Shown: positions 1 to 10,873, counted from the first letter of the stretch. The stretch: 64,000 nucleotides of DNA from Sulfuricaulis sp. (GCF_024653915.1 NZ_JANLGY010000022.1:124001-188000); one strand, 5' to 3'. Translations and numbers: made by a program. The notes: a model not told the origin generated them from the sequence alone.

Positions 1-552
1 ATCGGAAGGGATCTCGAACAGCGAAGAATCCTGCTTGCCAACCTTGAGGTTCTTGAGCTCGCTCTTGATGCGCTCCTTGCTCTTCTTGTCCACGGCAATG
101 GCGTCCATCTTCACCACGATTCCTTCCTTCGTCCGCCACCCGAACCCGCCCAGCTTGTCCCCCTTGGGACCGGTCATGATCATCTTGCTCTTGGTGGTTT
201 TCACGCCATTGACCGTCTCCGGCCCGACCGTGGTCGTTTCCATCTTGTAGCTGCTCAGATCATCCTTGCGGCCCCCCTTGGACATCTTCATCTCCATGTA
301 CGTTTTGTCTTCGGGTTGCAGCATCCACATGACCTTCTTGTCGTGGCGCATGATCGTGATCATCTTCTCGCCCTGCTGCACGGATTCGCGCCGTTCCTTG
401 CCGGGCGCGGAGTAGACCTTCCCCTCCATCGTCCCTTCGGCCGTCTCCATGTAGGAGTCGGCCGAGTACTCAACCTTGGGTCCTTCCGCCGCGGCGGCGA
501 CACTGCCCGCCATGAACAGGCCGGCCACAAACATCAATGTTTTTGTGCGCAT
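1..552 (-). CDS. secreted DUF4412-like protein (partial)
   Basis: The reading frame starts at ATG 552, preceded by a GGAGG-type ribosome site, and stays open for 184 codons to the window edge, so the C-terminus is missing. The first ~20 residues form a Sec signal peptide ending in an Ala-rich stretch (SVAAAAEG), so the protein is probably periplasmic. The body is rich in Met, Lys and Asp and has repeated short strands (VKMDAIAVDKKSKERIKSEL). It resembles DUF4412-type periplasmic proteins whose role is unknown. The family assignment rests on general resemblance only. It lies downstream of groL on the same strand but beyond a strong terminator, so it is probably transcribed separately. Confidence 0.75.
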   Translation of the reverse strand, partial: MRTKTLMFVAGLFMAGSVAAAAEGPKVEYSADSYMETAEGTMEGKVYSAPGKERRESVQQGEKMITIMRHDKKVMWMLQPEDKTYMEMKMSKGGRKDDLSSYKMETTTVGPETVNGVKTTKSKMIMTGPKGDKLGGFGWRTKEGIVVKMDAIAVDKKSKERIKSELKNLKVGKQDSSLFEIPSD

Positions 553-663
553 AGCTCCTCCTTAGGTGATTGGTTTGCCTTGAAAAGCAGCAGACGCGGG
601 AAATCATCATCCAATTTGAAGGAAATTGCCAGCGACAGATATTCCAGGGGAGATGGGGAAGGG

Positions 664-695
664 AAAAAAGAAAGGCCCCGTTGCCGGGGCCTTTC
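664..695 (-). terminator. rho-independent terminator of groESL
   Basis: On the minus strand an 11-bp perfect stem (GAAAGGCCCCG / CGGGGCCTTTC) with a GCAA tetraloop is followed by TTTTTT. It lies about 28 bases after the groL stop codon. Confidence 0.93.
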
Positions 696-722
696 GATTT
701 ACCGCGTATGCCGGAACGGCAA

Positions 723-2387
<1,665 letters not shown>

Positions 2388-2407
2388 TCAAAATTCGTTT
2401 GGGTTGA

Positions 2408-2698
2408 TTACTTCTCGACCACGCCCATGATGTCTTCTTCACGCATCACGAGCAGTTCTTCGTTGCCGATCTTGACCTCGGTGCCGGAATACTTGCCGAA
2501 GAGGATCTTGTCTCCGACCTTGACGTCCAGCGGACGCAGCTTGCCGTCCTCAAGAATCTTGCCATGACCCACGGCGACAACTTCGCCCTGGATCGGTTTT
2601 TCTTTGGCGCTGTCGGGGATGACGATACCGCCGGGCGACTTACGCTCTTCTTCGAGACGTCGCACGATCACGCGGTCGTGCAGCGGACGGATTTTCAC
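2408..2698 (-). CDS. groS: co-chaperonin GroES
   Basis: GroES caps the GroEL chamber. The GTG start at 2698 gives 96 residues beginning [12 protein letters not shown], the standard family length and N-terminus, and has AAGGAG at a good distance. An in-frame ATG at 2734 would add 12 residues ([12 protein letters not shown]). It also has its own AAAGGAG, so it cannot be excluded. The mobile-loop region (residues ~16-32, [19 protein letters not shown]) and the C-terminal strand ending MGVVEK are normal. It is the first gene of the groES-groEL operon behind a promoter overlapped by a CIRCE operator. Confidence 0.97.
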   Translation of the reverse strand: MKIRPLHDRVIVRRLEEERKSPGGIVIPDSAKEKPIQGEVVAVGHGKILEDGKLRPLDVKVGDKILFGKYSGTEVKIGNEELLVMREEDIMGVVEK

Positions 2699-2809
2699 GG
2701 ATGGTTCTCCTTTGCTAGCGGCTTGTACACTCATGTTGTGCTCCTTTAGTGATCTTTCCAGTACGGCTTGGGATACATAAAAACCCTTAAAATCCGGGTG
2801 CCGGGGATA

Positions 2810-2836
2810 TTAGCACTCGGCTCAAGAGAGTGCTAA
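2810..2836 (-). promoter_or_regulatory. CIRCE operator (HrcA binding site)
   Basis: TTAGCACTC, nine bases, then GAGTGCTAA: a perfect 9-9-9 CIRCE inverted repeat. It covers the start-site region of the groES promoter and its last base touches the -10 box. By family knowledge the HrcA repressor binds here and releases on heat stress. hrcA itself is not in the window. Confidence 0.97.
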
Positions 2837-2863
2837 TGATAATCGGCGAGGTTTTCTTGTCAA
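2836..2863 (-). promoter_or_regulatory. sigma70-type promoter of groES-groEL
   Basis: On the minus strand a consensus -35 TTGACA (2863-2858) and a -10 TATCAT (2841-2836) are separated by 16 bp. The predicted start lies near 2829, inside the CIRCE element, which fits repression by HrcA. I see no sigma32-type consensus. Confidence 0.8.
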
Positions 2864-2877
2864 CCGGGGGGAAGAAA

Positions 2878-3315
2878 TCAGTCTTCCCGGCGGGATTTCC
2901 CCTCCAAGGGGGTGCTTCCGGGCTTGTCCGTCCCGGGTGTCCCGTGAGAATGGTGGGTAACGCTGCCCACCAGACGGGCACGGCCCAGGTAAAACCGGAT
3001 GATCCCGCGTCGCAGGGGAGGGATCAGCAGGACAAAGGCGGCCAAGTCAGTCACAAATCCCGGGATCAGCAGCAGCACTCCGGCCGCCAGCAAGGCCAGT
3101 CCTTCCAGCATGCCCAGGGCGGGTGACTCGCCCTGGGCAATCATGGCTTGGACCCGGGTGGCGGCGGCGAAGCCTTGTGTACGAACCAGCCAGATGCCGA
3201 ATACGGCGCTGGCGAGCACCAGCAGCAGGGTCGCGCCTACGCCGATCAGCGAACCGACCTGAACAAATACCGCGATCTCGGCCACCGGTATCGCCAGCAA
3301 CAACAGAAAAAGCAT
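2878..3315 (-). CDS. fxsA: FxsA family inner-membrane protein
   Basis: The 145-residue protein begins with a membrane helix (MLFLLLLAIPVAEIAVFVQVGSL) and has further hydrophobic segments near residues 25-47 and 70-92. The body has the typical FxsA arrangement, including GIWLVRTQGFAAATRVQAMI. FxsA of E. coli influences phage F exclusion; a general cellular role is not established. The tail after residue ~110 is polar. It lies directly upstream of the groESL promoter and divergent from cutA. The fxsA-groSL neighbourhood is shared with E. coli. Confidence 0.93.
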   Translation of the reverse strand: MLFLLLLAIPVAEIAVFVQVGSLIGVGATLLLVLASAVFGIWLVRTQGFAAATRVQAMIAQGESPALGMLEGLALLAAGVLLLIPGFVTDLAAFVLLIPPLRRGIIRFYLGRARLVGSVTHHSHGTPGTDKPGSTPLEGKSRRED

Positions 3316-3460
3316 CAGGCCGTATCCTTCACTGTCAAAACCGCAGCATAACCCGGTTAGCTGCCACCTCGCATCCGGGGCGCATTCAACGCGCTTTCGC
3401 TACAATGAATAAATCGGAATCCCGCGCCGTCATGAAGGCGGGCAATGGAACGCCAACCTG

Positions 3461-3787
3461 ATGAAACGGCACAAATACCAACTGGTCCTCACAACCTGTC
3501 CCGATACCGAGGCGGCGGAACGCGTTGCCCAGGCTCTGGTGACGGAACGACTCGCCGCTTGCGTCAACATACTACCCATCGCCAAATCGATTTACTTGTG
3601 GAAAGGCAAAGTGGAATCGGCGACCGAGCAATTACTAATCATCAAATCCATGGCGCGCGCGTTTCGCTCCATCCAGAAACGCATTCTGGAGCTGCACCCC
3701 TATGAACTTCCCGAGGTGATCGCGGTCCCTATTGCCGACGGCCTCCCTGACTATCTCGCCTGGATTCGCAACCCGGATAAAACATAA
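3461..3787 (+). CDS. cutA: divalent-cation tolerance protein CutA
   Basis: This 108-residue protein is a small trimeric cytoplasmic protein of the CutA1 family, linked to copper tolerance in E. coli. The family pattern is clear: LVLTTCPDTEAAERVA near the start, LAACVNILPI in the middle, and a C-terminal half with LHPYELPEVIAVPI followed by YLAWI. Its TAA stop overlaps by one base with the dsbD start codon, indicating translational coupling. The cutA-dsbD pair next to fxsA and groSL is also the arrangement in E. coli. Confidence 0.96.
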   Translation: MKRHKYQLVLTTCPDTEAAERVAQALVTERLAACVNILPIAKSIYLWKGKVESATEQLLIIKSMARAFRSIQKRILELHPYELPEVIAVPIADGLPDYLAWIRNPDKT

Positions 3788-6078
3788 TGATGAAATCCCT
3801 CCTTGCCTTGCTGTTCCTGCTGTTGTCTCCAGCGCATGCTGCCGCGCCCGACGAGGAACTGCTCGAGGGCGACCAGGCCTTCCGCCTGACCACGCGCACA
3901 CTCAACGCCACCACGCTCGAAGCCAGCTGGAAAATTGCCCCCGGCTACTACATGTACCGGGACAAATTCAAGTTCGAAACACTGGACGGCACCCAGCTGA
4001 AGAACCCGGTTTTCCCGCGCGGCAAGAAAAAACAGGATCCGTTGTTCGGCGAAGTCGAAACTTACACCAAGGCTGTCAAGATTCGCCTGCCGTTCACACG
4101 CGCCGAGGGCACCAACACGGCACGCCTGCGCATCACCTCGCAGGGATGCAATGAACCGGTGGGTGTGTGCTACCCGCCCATCATCAAGGAAGTCGATTTC
4201 AAACTACCGCCGGGCAAGACGAAGCCCGTCTCCTCCACCACACCGGCCACAGTAATAACCGACAAAATTTCATCGCTCAAAGATCTCACTCGCCGTCTGG
4301 CGCCCATAGGCGGCGAACAGGAACCGGTGGATCCGGAGCAGGCCTTCCAGGTCAGCGTCATGGCACACGACAACGCGACACTGCTGGCGCGCATCGACAT
4401 CGACGAATGCTGTTATCTCTACCGTGACAAAACCAAATTCGAATTGGTGACGGCCGATGGTGCACCGATTTCCGATGTGCGTCTTGGCAACATCACCCTG
4501 CCGCCGGGCAAAACCAAAAATGACGAGTTCATCGGCAAGACCGAAGTTTACGAAAAAGACTTTGAGGTCACCCTTCCGGTTACAGGTCTCGGCGCCGTTG
4601 ACCGGAACATGCAACTCAAGCTGACCTACCAGGGCTGCTCCGAAAAAGGTGTTGCCATCTGTTACCCGCCGACAACCAAAACCTACGATGTGCAATTTCG
4701 TGGCGGCGTGTTGAGCGTGGCAGGCACCTCGATCCTGTCGCATTCAATACCCGGCAACGCGGACTCACGCGACATGAGCAAATTCGTTATCGCTGTGCTG
4801 GCGGCCTTTGGCGCGGGTCTGCTGCTCACCTTCACTCCCTGTGTGCTGCCCATGGTGCCGATCCTGTCGGGCATCATCGTGGGCACCGAAGGTACACAGA
4901 TCACCAAGCTACGCGGCGGGCTGCTCTCGTATACCTACGTGCTCGGCACCGCGCTCACCTACGCCGTCGCCGGCGGCGTCGCCGGCGCCACCGGGGATCA
5001 GCTACAGGCTTACTTCCAGACCCCCTCGGCCATCGGTATCTTCGCCGGCCTCCTGGTGCTGCTCTCGCTGTCCATGTTCGGATTCTATCAACTGCAAGTG
5101 CCCTCCTCGATCCAGTCACTGCTGCACCATCACTCAGCGCGCATGCATGGCCACGTCAAACAATGGTTCGGCGGCGAACTGATCGGGGCGTTCATCCTCG
5201 GCCTGATCTCGGCGCTCATCATCGGCGCCTGCGTGTCACCAATACTGGTCTCGGTGCTCGGCGCGGCGATCGCCGCAAAAGATCCGTTGCTCGGTGCCAG
5301 CATCATGTTCTCGCTGGCACACGGACAGGGCGCGATCCTGGTGGCGCTCGGCATTGGCGCCGGATTCCTGCTGCCCAAGCTGGGCAAGTGGATGGATAGC
5401 GTGAAGCATTTCTTCGGCGCGCTGTTGATCGCGGTCGCCATCTACCTGCTGGGTTACCTGCCGCAGGTACCGGTGCTGTTCCTGTGGGCGGCCTTCTTCA
5501 TCGTCTCCGGCGTCTATCTCGGTGCCACCCAGAGCCTGCCCGAGCACGCGAGCGGCTGGCGTTACCTCTGGAAAGGCTCAGGCACCTTCCTGCTGATCTG
5601 GGGCATACTGGCGTTCCTTGGCGGTTTCGCCGGGAATCGCGACGTCCTCAATCCACTGCCGCTATCCTCGTTTTCCTCCGGCGTGATGCCGGGTGCTTCG
5701 GCCCCCGCGGAGGAGCATTTGTTCGTCCGGGTCAGCAATCTGAGCGACCTCGAAAGCCGGCTGGCAGCCGCCAAAACTGCGGGCAAGCCGGTGATCGTGG
5801 ATTACTACGCCGACTGGTGCACCGACTGCCTGCGCATGGAAAAGGCCACCTTTGCCGACCCGCGCGTGCGTGCGGAATTGCGCCAGCGTTTTGTGATGCT
5901 GCAGATTGATGTGACCGACCCGAACCACCCGGACGGAAAGGCGATCAAGCAACGCTTTGGTGTTTACGGACCGCCGGCCATGCTATTCTTTTCCGCCAAT
6001 GGACAAGAGCGCCGGGAACTCCGCACTTATGGCTTCCGCAACGTGGATGAATTTTTTGCCCTGTTGCGCCAAGTCTGA
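3787..6078 (+). CDS. dsbD: protein-disulfide reductase DsbD with two N-terminal domains
   Basis: DsbD carries electrons from cytoplasmic thioredoxin across the inner membrane to periplasmic disulfide isomerases and cytochrome c assembly factors. At 763 residues it is about 200 longer than E. coli DsbD. After a signal peptide (1-~19) come two DsbD-alpha-like domains (~20-145 and ~165-305). Each ends in a Cys pair followed by YPP (QGCNEPVGVCYPP and QGCSEKGVAICYPP). The membrane domain (~330-600) has the two redox cysteines in TPCVLPMVP and GACVSPILV. The C-terminal thioredoxin domain has WCTDC. A second ATG three bases downstream is an equally possible start. It is followed by a TlpA-like thioredoxin gene. 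Confidence 0.97.
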   Translation: MMKSLLALLFLLLSPAHAAAPDEELLEGDQAFRLTTRTLNATTLEASWKIAPGYYMYRDKFKFETLDGTQLKNPVFPRGKKKQDPLFGEVETYTKAVKIRLPFTRAEGTNTARLRITSQGCNEPVGVCYPPIIKEVDFKLPPGKTKPVSSTTPATVITDKISSLKDLTRRLAPIGGEQEPVDPEQAFQVSVMAHDNATLLARIDIDECCYLYRDKTKFELVTADGAPISDVRLGNITLPPGKTKNDEFIGKTEVYEKDFEVTLPVTGLGAVDRNMQLKLTYQGCSEKGVAICYPPTTKTYDVQFRGGVLSVAGTSILSHSIPGNADSRDMSKFVIAVLAAFGAGLLLTFTPCVLPMVPILSGIIVGTEGTQITKLRGGLLSYTYVLGTALTYAVAGGVAGATGDQLQAYFQTPSAIGIFAGLLVLLSLSMFGFYQLQVPSSIQSLLHHHSARMHGHVKQWFGGELIGAFILGLISALIIGACVSPILVSVLGAAIAAKDPLLGASIMFSLAHGQGAILVALGIGAGFLLPKLGKWMDSVKHFFGALLIAVAIYLLGYLPQVPVLFLWAAFFIVSGVYLGATQSLPEHASGWRYLWKGSGTFLLIWGILAFLGGFAGNRDVLNPLPLSSFSSGVMPGASAPAEEHLFVRVSNLSDLESRLAAAKTAGKPVIVDYYADWCTDCLRMEKATFADPRVRAELRQRFVMLQIDVTDPNHPDGKAIKQRFGVYGPPAMLFFSANGQERRELRTYGFRNVDEFFALLRQV

Positions 6079-6100
6079 CCGCGGGCATTCTGCCTGACGG

Positions 6101-6673
6101 ATGTCACCCACTTTTAAAAATTTCCTGCTGCTGATTCTGGCGGTACTGGCGTTGGTGGGCGGCTATTGGGCGGCCCAATCCTTGCGCTCGGAAAAGGAGG
6201 TCACCACCACGCTATCCTACGGTGGCGGCGAGATGATTAATTTCACCCTGCCCGAACTCGATGGAAGAAAACACTCCCTCGATGAATGGCGCGGCAAGGT
6301 CATTGTGCTGAACTTCTGGGCCACCTGGTGCCCGCCGTGCCGTGAGGAAATTCCCTTGCTGGTCGAACTTCAGAAAAAGCATGGGGCGGACGGTCTGCAG
6401 ATACTTGGAGTGGCTATCGACAACAAGACGGCAGTGATGCTGTACAGCCGGTCCGCCGGCATTAATTACCCTGTCCTGATGGGCGCCGATGATACCCTCG
6501 ATCTGGTCGCCCGCTACGGGAACAGCTCCGGCGCCCTGCCGTTTACTGTTATCATCGACCGCAGCGGCTCGATCGCCGTGCGTAAACTGGGTCCGTTCAA
6601 CAAGAACGAACTCGAAAGCCTGATAGAGCCGTTGATTGGCGCGGTCAAGACAGAAAAACTCCAAACTTCCTAG
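6101..6673 (+). CDS. TlpA/ResA-like membrane-anchored thioredoxin
   Basis: The 190-residue protein has an N-terminal membrane anchor (residues ~7-24) and a periplasmic AhpC-TSA/Redoxin fold. The active site WCPPC is at residues ~76-80 within the typical [15 protein letters not shown] context. A cis-proline segment ([13 protein letters not shown]) lies near residues 145-157. Such proteins reduce periplasmic disulfides, often for cytochrome c maturation, and take electrons from DsbD. It follows dsbD by 22 bases on the same strand, which supports a functional pair. Several cytochrome c genes further along the window would need this activity. The exact partner cannot be read from the sequence. 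Confidence 0.92.
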   Translation: MSPTFKNFLLLILAVLALVGGYWAAQSLRSEKEVTTTLSYGGGEMINFTLPELDGRKHSLDEWRGKVIVLNFWATWCPPCREEIPLLVELQKKHGADGLQILGVAIDNKTAVMLYSRSAGINYPVLMGADDTLDLVARYGNSSGALPFTVIIDRSGSIAVRKLGPFNKNELESLIEPLIGAVKTEKLQTS

Positions 6674-6751
6674 ATATTATCCGCAATCTTAGGGCTAATT
6701 TGGCCTAACTTCGTCTATCGTGTATTATTACCCCCATGGCTGGACAAAAAG

Positions 6752-6778
6752 CATTTTCACATGCACAATGTGAAAATG
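6752..6778. repeat. perfect inverted repeat upstream of aroQ-accBC
   Basis: CATTTTCACAT, loop GCACA, ATGTGAAAATG: 11-bp perfect arms in the 208-base gap between the thioredoxin gene and aroQ. There is no T-run, so a terminator is unlikely. An operator or 5'-leader hairpin is possible. Confidence 0.7.
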
Positions 6779-6881
6779 ATGGAGATAACGACAAATAACA
6801 GCAGTAACACGGAAATTAAATGCAATTTGGCACAGTTCCTCCCGCCAAATTCCGGAATTCCTTTAATGACTCTAATAGAAC

Positions 6882-7322
6882 ATGGCTGAAATCCTGGTAC
6901 TGAACGGCCCCAATCTCAATCTGCTGGGATCAAGGGAACCGGAACATTACGGCACCACCACGCTGGAGACCATCAATCAACGACTGGCCAAGCTGGGCGA
7001 GCACGCCGGACATCGCCTGAGTTTTTACCAGAGCAACGCGGAGCATGAGCTGGTCGAGCGGGTGCAGCAGGCGATGAAAGACAAGGTGGCGTTTGTGCTG
7101 CTAAACCCGGCGGCGTTCACCCATACCAGCGTGGCACTGCGCGACGCGCTGGCGGCAGCACATATCCCGTTTATCGAGGTGCATCTGTCCAACGTGCACG
7201 CACGCGAGCAGTTCCGCAAACACTCGTATTTTTCCGATCTCGCCGTCGGCGTGATCAGCGGCCTCGGTGCCCAAGGCTACGAACTGGCGCTGTCCGCCGC
7301 CATTGAACGATTAAAAAAATAG
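6882..7322 (+). CDS. aroQ: type II 3-dehydroquinate dehydratase
   Basis: This enzyme converts 3-dehydroquinate to 3-dehydroshikimate in aromatic amino acid synthesis. The 146-residue length is typical for the dodecameric type II family. The signature [17 protein letters not shown] (residues ~8-24) contains the catalytic Tyr and the Arg of the lid. [16 protein letters not shown] and the substrate-binding stretch [18 protein letters not shown] follow. The gene starts 10 bases before accB, in the widespread aroQ-accB-accC order. ATG 6882 follows AATAGAAC, a weak ribosome site. Confidence 0.98.
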   Translation: MAEILVLNGPNLNLLGSREPEHYGTTTLETINQRLAKLGEHAGHRLSFYQSNAEHELVERVQQAMKDKVAFVLLNPAAFTHTSVALRDALAAAHIPFIEVHLSNVHAREQFRKHSYFSDLAVGVISGLGAQGYELALSAAIERLKK

Positions 7323-7331
7323 GGAAGACGC

Positions 7332-7775
7332 ATGGATATACGTAAAGTCAAAAAGCTCATCGAGATGCTGGAGGAATCGAGCCTCGCCGAGATCGAAATT
7401 CGCGAAGGCGAGGAGGCTATCCGCATTAGCCGGAGTCCCACGGGTAGCCCGGTCGTGCACATGACGCCGGCACACGTGGCGCCCGCGCATCCCGCTCCCG
7501 CATTGGCTCCGGCAGCTGCCATTGCCCCTGCGGCCCCGGCAGGTCACGCCGTCGCCTCGCCCATGGTCGGCACCTTCTACCGCTCTTCCACACCCGGCGC
7601 CCCGTCCTTTGTCGATATCGGCAGCCAGGTCAATGTCGGTGACACCCTGTGCATCATCGAGGCCATGAAGATGATGAACGAGATCGAGTCCGACAAGGCC
7701 GGTGTCGTCAAGGCCATCCTCAAGGAAAACGGCCAGCCGGTGGAATACGGCGAGGCCCTGTTCATCATCGAGTAA
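7332..7775 (+). CDS. accB: biotin carboxyl carrier protein of acetyl-CoA carboxylase
   Basis: AccB carries biotin between the biotin carboxylase and carboxyltransferase parts of acetyl-CoA carboxylase, the first step of fatty acid synthesis. It has 147 residues. The N-terminal helix region ([16 protein letters not shown]) is followed by an Ala/Pro-rich linker (~45-72) and the biotinyl domain. The biotinylated lysine is in [10 protein letters not shown] at residue ~113, and the thumb-containing segment GDTLCIIE is present. The stop is three bases before the accC start, so the two are co-translated. Confidence 0.98.
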   Translation: MDIRKVKKLIEMLEESSLAEIEIREGEEAIRISRSPTGSPVVHMTPAHVAPAHPAPALAPAAAIAPAAPAGHAVASPMVGTFYRSSTPGAPSFVDIGSQVNVGDTLCIIEAMKMMNEIESDKAGVVKAILKENGQPVEYGEALFIIE

Positions 7776-7778
7776 GCC

Positions 7779-9119
7779 ATGATCGAGAAAGTGGTTATCG
7801 CCAACCGCGGCGAGATCGCGCTGCGTATACAGCGCGCCTGCCGCGCCCTCGGCATTCGCACCGTGGCCCTGTACTCCACGGCCGACCGTGAGGCCAAGTA
7901 CGTCAAGCTCGCGGACGAGTCGGTGTGTATCGGGCCGCCGCGTGCGGCCGACAGTTACCTGAATATCCCGGCCGTCATCAGCGCCGCCGAAGTCACCGAC
8001 GCCCAGGCGATCCATCCCGGCTACGGCTTTCTCTCGGAGAACGCCGATTTCGCCGAACGCGTGGAACAGAGCGGCTTCATCTTCATCGGCCCGCGCGCCG
8101 AAACCATCCGCCTGATGGGCGACAAAATCTCCGCCATCCGGGCCATGAAAAAGGCCGGCGTGCCCTGCGTACCCGGTTCCGATGGGCCGGTCACTGGCAG
8201 CGACAAGGAAATTCACCGGATGGCCGCGGACATTGGCTACCCGGTGCTGATCAAGGCCTCCGCCGGTGGTGGTGGCAAGGGCATGCGCGTGGTGCATACC
8301 GAGGCCGCGCTACTCAATGCCTTGACGCTCACCAAATCCGAAGCCAAGGCCGCCTTCAGCAACGACACGGTCTACATGGAGAAGTACCTCGATAACCCGC
8401 GCCACATCGAATTCCAGGTGCTGGCCGACACCCACGGCCACGCGATCCACCTGGGCGAACGCGACTGCTCGATGCAGCGCCGTCACCAGAAAGTGGTGGA
8501 AGAAAGCCCGGCGCCGGGCCTCCCCGAAAAACTGCGGCACAAAATGGGCGAGCGCTGTGCCGAGGCCTGTCGCAAGATCCACTACCGCGGTGCCGGCACC
8601 TTCGAGTTCCTGTACCAGAATGGCGAGTTCTATTTCATCGAAATGAACACGCGCGTCCAGGTTGAACACCCGGTCACGGAAATGGTTACGGGCGTGGACA
8701 TCGTGCGCGAGCAGTTGCGCATCGCGGCCGGCGAGAAACTGGCCTACCGTCAGAAAGATATAATCTGGCGCGGGCACGCCATCGAATGCCGCATCAATGC
8801 CGAAGACCCGAAGAATTTCATCCCCTCACCGGGGCGCATCACCGGCTGGCACGCGCCAGGCGGGCCCGGCATTCGCGTGGACTCACACGCGTACACCAAT
8901 TACTTCGTGCCACCGTTCTATGACTCCATGATTGGCAAGCTCATCGCCTTCGGTGACACGCGCGAGATAGCGCTGGCGCGGATGCGCATCGCCCTGTCCG
9001 AGATGGTCGTGGAAGGCATCAAGACCAACATTCACTTGCACCAGGACATCATGAACGACGCCGCCTTCATCCGTGGCGGCGTGAATATCCACTACCTGCA
9101 AAAAAAGCTAGGTCTCTGA
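7779..9119 (+). CDS. accC: biotin carboxylase, acetyl-CoA carboxylase subunit
   Basis: AccC carboxylates the biotin on AccB with bicarbonate and ATP. At 446 residues it has the standard length. It starts [17 protein letters not shown], has [14 protein letters not shown] (~73-87), the ATP-grasp glycine loop ([12 protein letters not shown], ~160-172), [15 protein letters not shown] and the carboxylation-site motif [16 protein letters not shown] (~285-302). It is the third gene of the aroQ-accB-accC operon and is followed by prmA after 44 bases, as in many gammaproteobacteria. Confidence 0.99.
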   Translation: MIEKVVIANRGEIALRIQRACRALGIRTVALYSTADREAKYVKLADESVCIGPPRAADSYLNIPAVISAAEVTDAQAIHPGYGFLSENADFAERVEQSGFIFIGPRAETIRLMGDKISAIRAMKKAGVPCVPGSDGPVTGSDKEIHRMAADIGYPVLIKASAGGGGKGMRVVHTEAALLNALTLTKSEAKAAFSNDTVYMEKYLDNPRHIEFQVLADTHGHAIHLGERDCSMQRRHQKVVEESPAPGLPEKLRHKMGERCAEACRKIHYRGAGTFEFLYQNGEFYFIEMNTRVQVEHPVTEMVTGVDIVREQLRIAAGEKLAYRQKDIIWRGHAIECRINAEDPKNFIPSPGRITGWHAPGGPGIRVDSHAYTNYFVPPFYDSMIGKLIAFGDTREIALARMRIALSEMVVEGIKTNIHLHQDIMNDAAFIRGGVNIHYLQKKLGL

Positions 9120-9163
9120 ACCCAGATCGGGCAAGGTTGTATGAGTTTCTATGACACCGTTCC

Positions 9164-10057
9164 ATGCCTTGGCTGAAACTGAAGCTGAACGTCGCTAAAA
9201 CTCACGCCCAACCACTCGTGGAAGCGCTGGAGGAATGGGGCGCGATTTCGGTGACACTCGAGGATGCTGCCGATCAGCCGATCTTCGAAACCCATTGGGA
9301 CAAGAATCCGCTGTGGTCGCAGGTCAAGGTCACCGGACTGTTCCCGGAATATACCAACACTGAAGACACTCTCGCGCGTGTGCGCGAGCTGATGGGCGTC
9401 GCGGAAACGCCGCCACACGAAATCGACCTGCTCGGCGACGAGGACTGGGCGCACTCTTGGATGGCGCATTACAAGCCGCTGCAGGTTGGACATAATCTGT
9501 GGGTGGTGCCGAGCTGGTGCGAAGCGCCCGAACCCTCAGCGATCAATATCATCCTCGATCCGGGGCTGGCCTTCGGCACCGGCGATCACCCCACTACTTC
9601 GCTATGCCTCGAATGGCTTTCGGAACAAACGCTGGCGGGCAAAACTTTGCTCGACTACGGCTGTGGCTCGGGAATTCTTTCCATTGCCGCGCTCAAACTT
9701 GGCGCACATGAAACTTATGCCGTGGACATCGACGCGCAGGCGCTCGAAGTTACGCGCCGCAACGCTACACACAACGGGATTCACCATGGAATGCAAGTCA
9801 TGCTCCCGTCCGAGCTGCCACAAAATTTCCAGGCCGATATCGTGATTGCCAATATTCTTTTCGGCACGCTGATCGAACTGGCGCCGGAGATCAAAGCGCG
9901 CGTGCGGCCGGGCGGGTGGCTGGTGCTGTCGGGCCTGCTTGGGGACGATCAGGCCACGGAAGTGCGGCCGCATTACGAACCGCCGTTTGATTTCACGCGC
10001 CGTGAAAAACAAAAATGGTTCTTGCTGGCCGGGCGCAAACAGGCTGAAGTCGGCTAA
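9164..10057 (+). CDS. prmA: ribosomal protein L11 methyltransferase
   Basis: PrmA methylates lysines and the N-terminus of ribosomal protein L11 using S-adenosylmethionine. The 297-residue protein has the N-terminal L11-recognition domain (~1-60), the motif GLAFGTGDHPTT (~131-142) and the SAM-binding loop LLDYGCGSGILSI (~162-174). DIVIANILFG follows near residue 225. The start MPWLKLKLNVAKTHA is typical. It lies between accC and a zinc-ribbon gene; accBC-prmA is a conserved order. Confidence 0.97.
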   Translation: MPWLKLKLNVAKTHAQPLVEALEEWGAISVTLEDAADQPIFETHWDKNPLWSQVKVTGLFPEYTNTEDTLARVRELMGVAETPPHEIDLLGDEDWAHSWMAHYKPLQVGHNLWVVPSWCEAPEPSAINIILDPGLAFGTGDHPTTSLCLEWLSEQTLAGKTLLDYGCGSGILSIAALKLGAHETYAVDIDAQALEVTRRNATHNGIHHGMQVMLPSELPQNFQADIVIANILFGTLIELAPEIKARVRPGGWLVLSGLLGDDQATEVRPHYEPPFDFTRREKQKWFLLAGRKQAEVG

Positions 10058-10066
10058 GCTCATAAA

Positions 10067-10873
10067 ATGTACACCCAGTGCCCCGCCTGCCTCACGACCT
10101 TCAAGGTCACGCCTGCGCAGCTTGAAGTGCATGGCGGCATGGTGCGCTGCGGCATCTGCTCCGCGGTCTTTCATGCCGAGCAACGGCTGTTGCAAGAAAA
10201 GCCCAATTCCAATCAGGCAGAAGCCGTACTGTCTCAAGAACCCGAGGCGACAAAAAAAGATAAAAGCAGACGTTCTGGAAAAAGCAGGCGCCGCTCCGGG
10301 AGACGGCGCATCGACAAGCTCCGGACCATCGACGAAAAATTAGCCCAAGAGGCGGGCATTCCCATCGTCACCAAACAACCGCTGTTCGCCAAACCACGGC
10401 TGCGCTCCAGCTTCCTGCTCTGGGGATTCGGAAGCCTCACCTTGCTAATGCTGCTCGCGGGTCAGTTCGTGTATTTCTACCGCAATGAACTGGCCACCAT
10501 CCCGACCTGGCGGCCCTATTTGGTGGATATCTGTCTTTATACGGGGTGTAAATTGCAACCGTTGCGGGACGTGGGGCGCATCGAGTTGCTTCAAACCAGC
10601 ATCGCGCCGCATCCACAATATGAGAACGCCCTGCGCATACGCGCCACGCTGGTCAATCGCGCTGCGTTCCGCCAGGACTACCCGTGGATGGAAGTAAGTC
10701 TCACCAGCAACGCCGGGAATGTCATCGCGCGCCGGACTTTTTCGCCTATTCAATATTCAGAGACACCTTTGGAGGGCGTGTTGACGCCAAACGTGGTCGC
10801 CACCGCACTATTGGATGTCATTAATCCCGAGGGAAAAGCCGTCGGCTACGAAATCCGCTTGGTCACACACTGA
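10067..10873 (+). CDS. zinc-ribbon and DUF3426 membrane protein
   Basis: The 268-residue protein starts with an MJ0042-type zinc ribbon: cysteines at about 5, 8, 28 and 31 (CPAC ... CGIC). A basic linker rich in Lys, Arg and Ser (~65-90) leads to one membrane helix (~115-138) and a C-terminal domain of the DUF3426 type (~150-268). This is the standard architecture of a proteobacterial family often found between prmA and dusB. The function is not known. The topology suggests a cytoplasmic zinc-binding head and a periplasmic beta-rich tail. The gene starts nine bases after prmA. Confidence 0.9.
   Translation: MYTQCPACLTTFKVTPAQLEVHGGMVRCGICSAVFHAEQRLLQEKPNSNQAEAVLSQEPEATKKDKSRRSGKSRRRSGRRRIDKLRTIDEKLAQEAGIPIVTKQPLFAKPRLRSSFLLWGFGSLTLLMLLAGQFVYFYRNELATIPTWRPYLVDICLYTGCKLQPLRDVGRIELLQTSIAPHPQYENALRIRATLVNRAAFRQDYPWMEVSLTSNAGNVIARRTFSPIQYSETPLEGVLTPNVVATALLDVINPEGKAVGYEIRLVTH

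Noticed and set aside
6736-6798. 20-codon mini-ORF (MAGQKAFSHAQCENDGDNDK) over the hairpin before aroQ
   Set aside because: No ribosome site and no run of regulatory codons expected of a leader peptide; probably chance.
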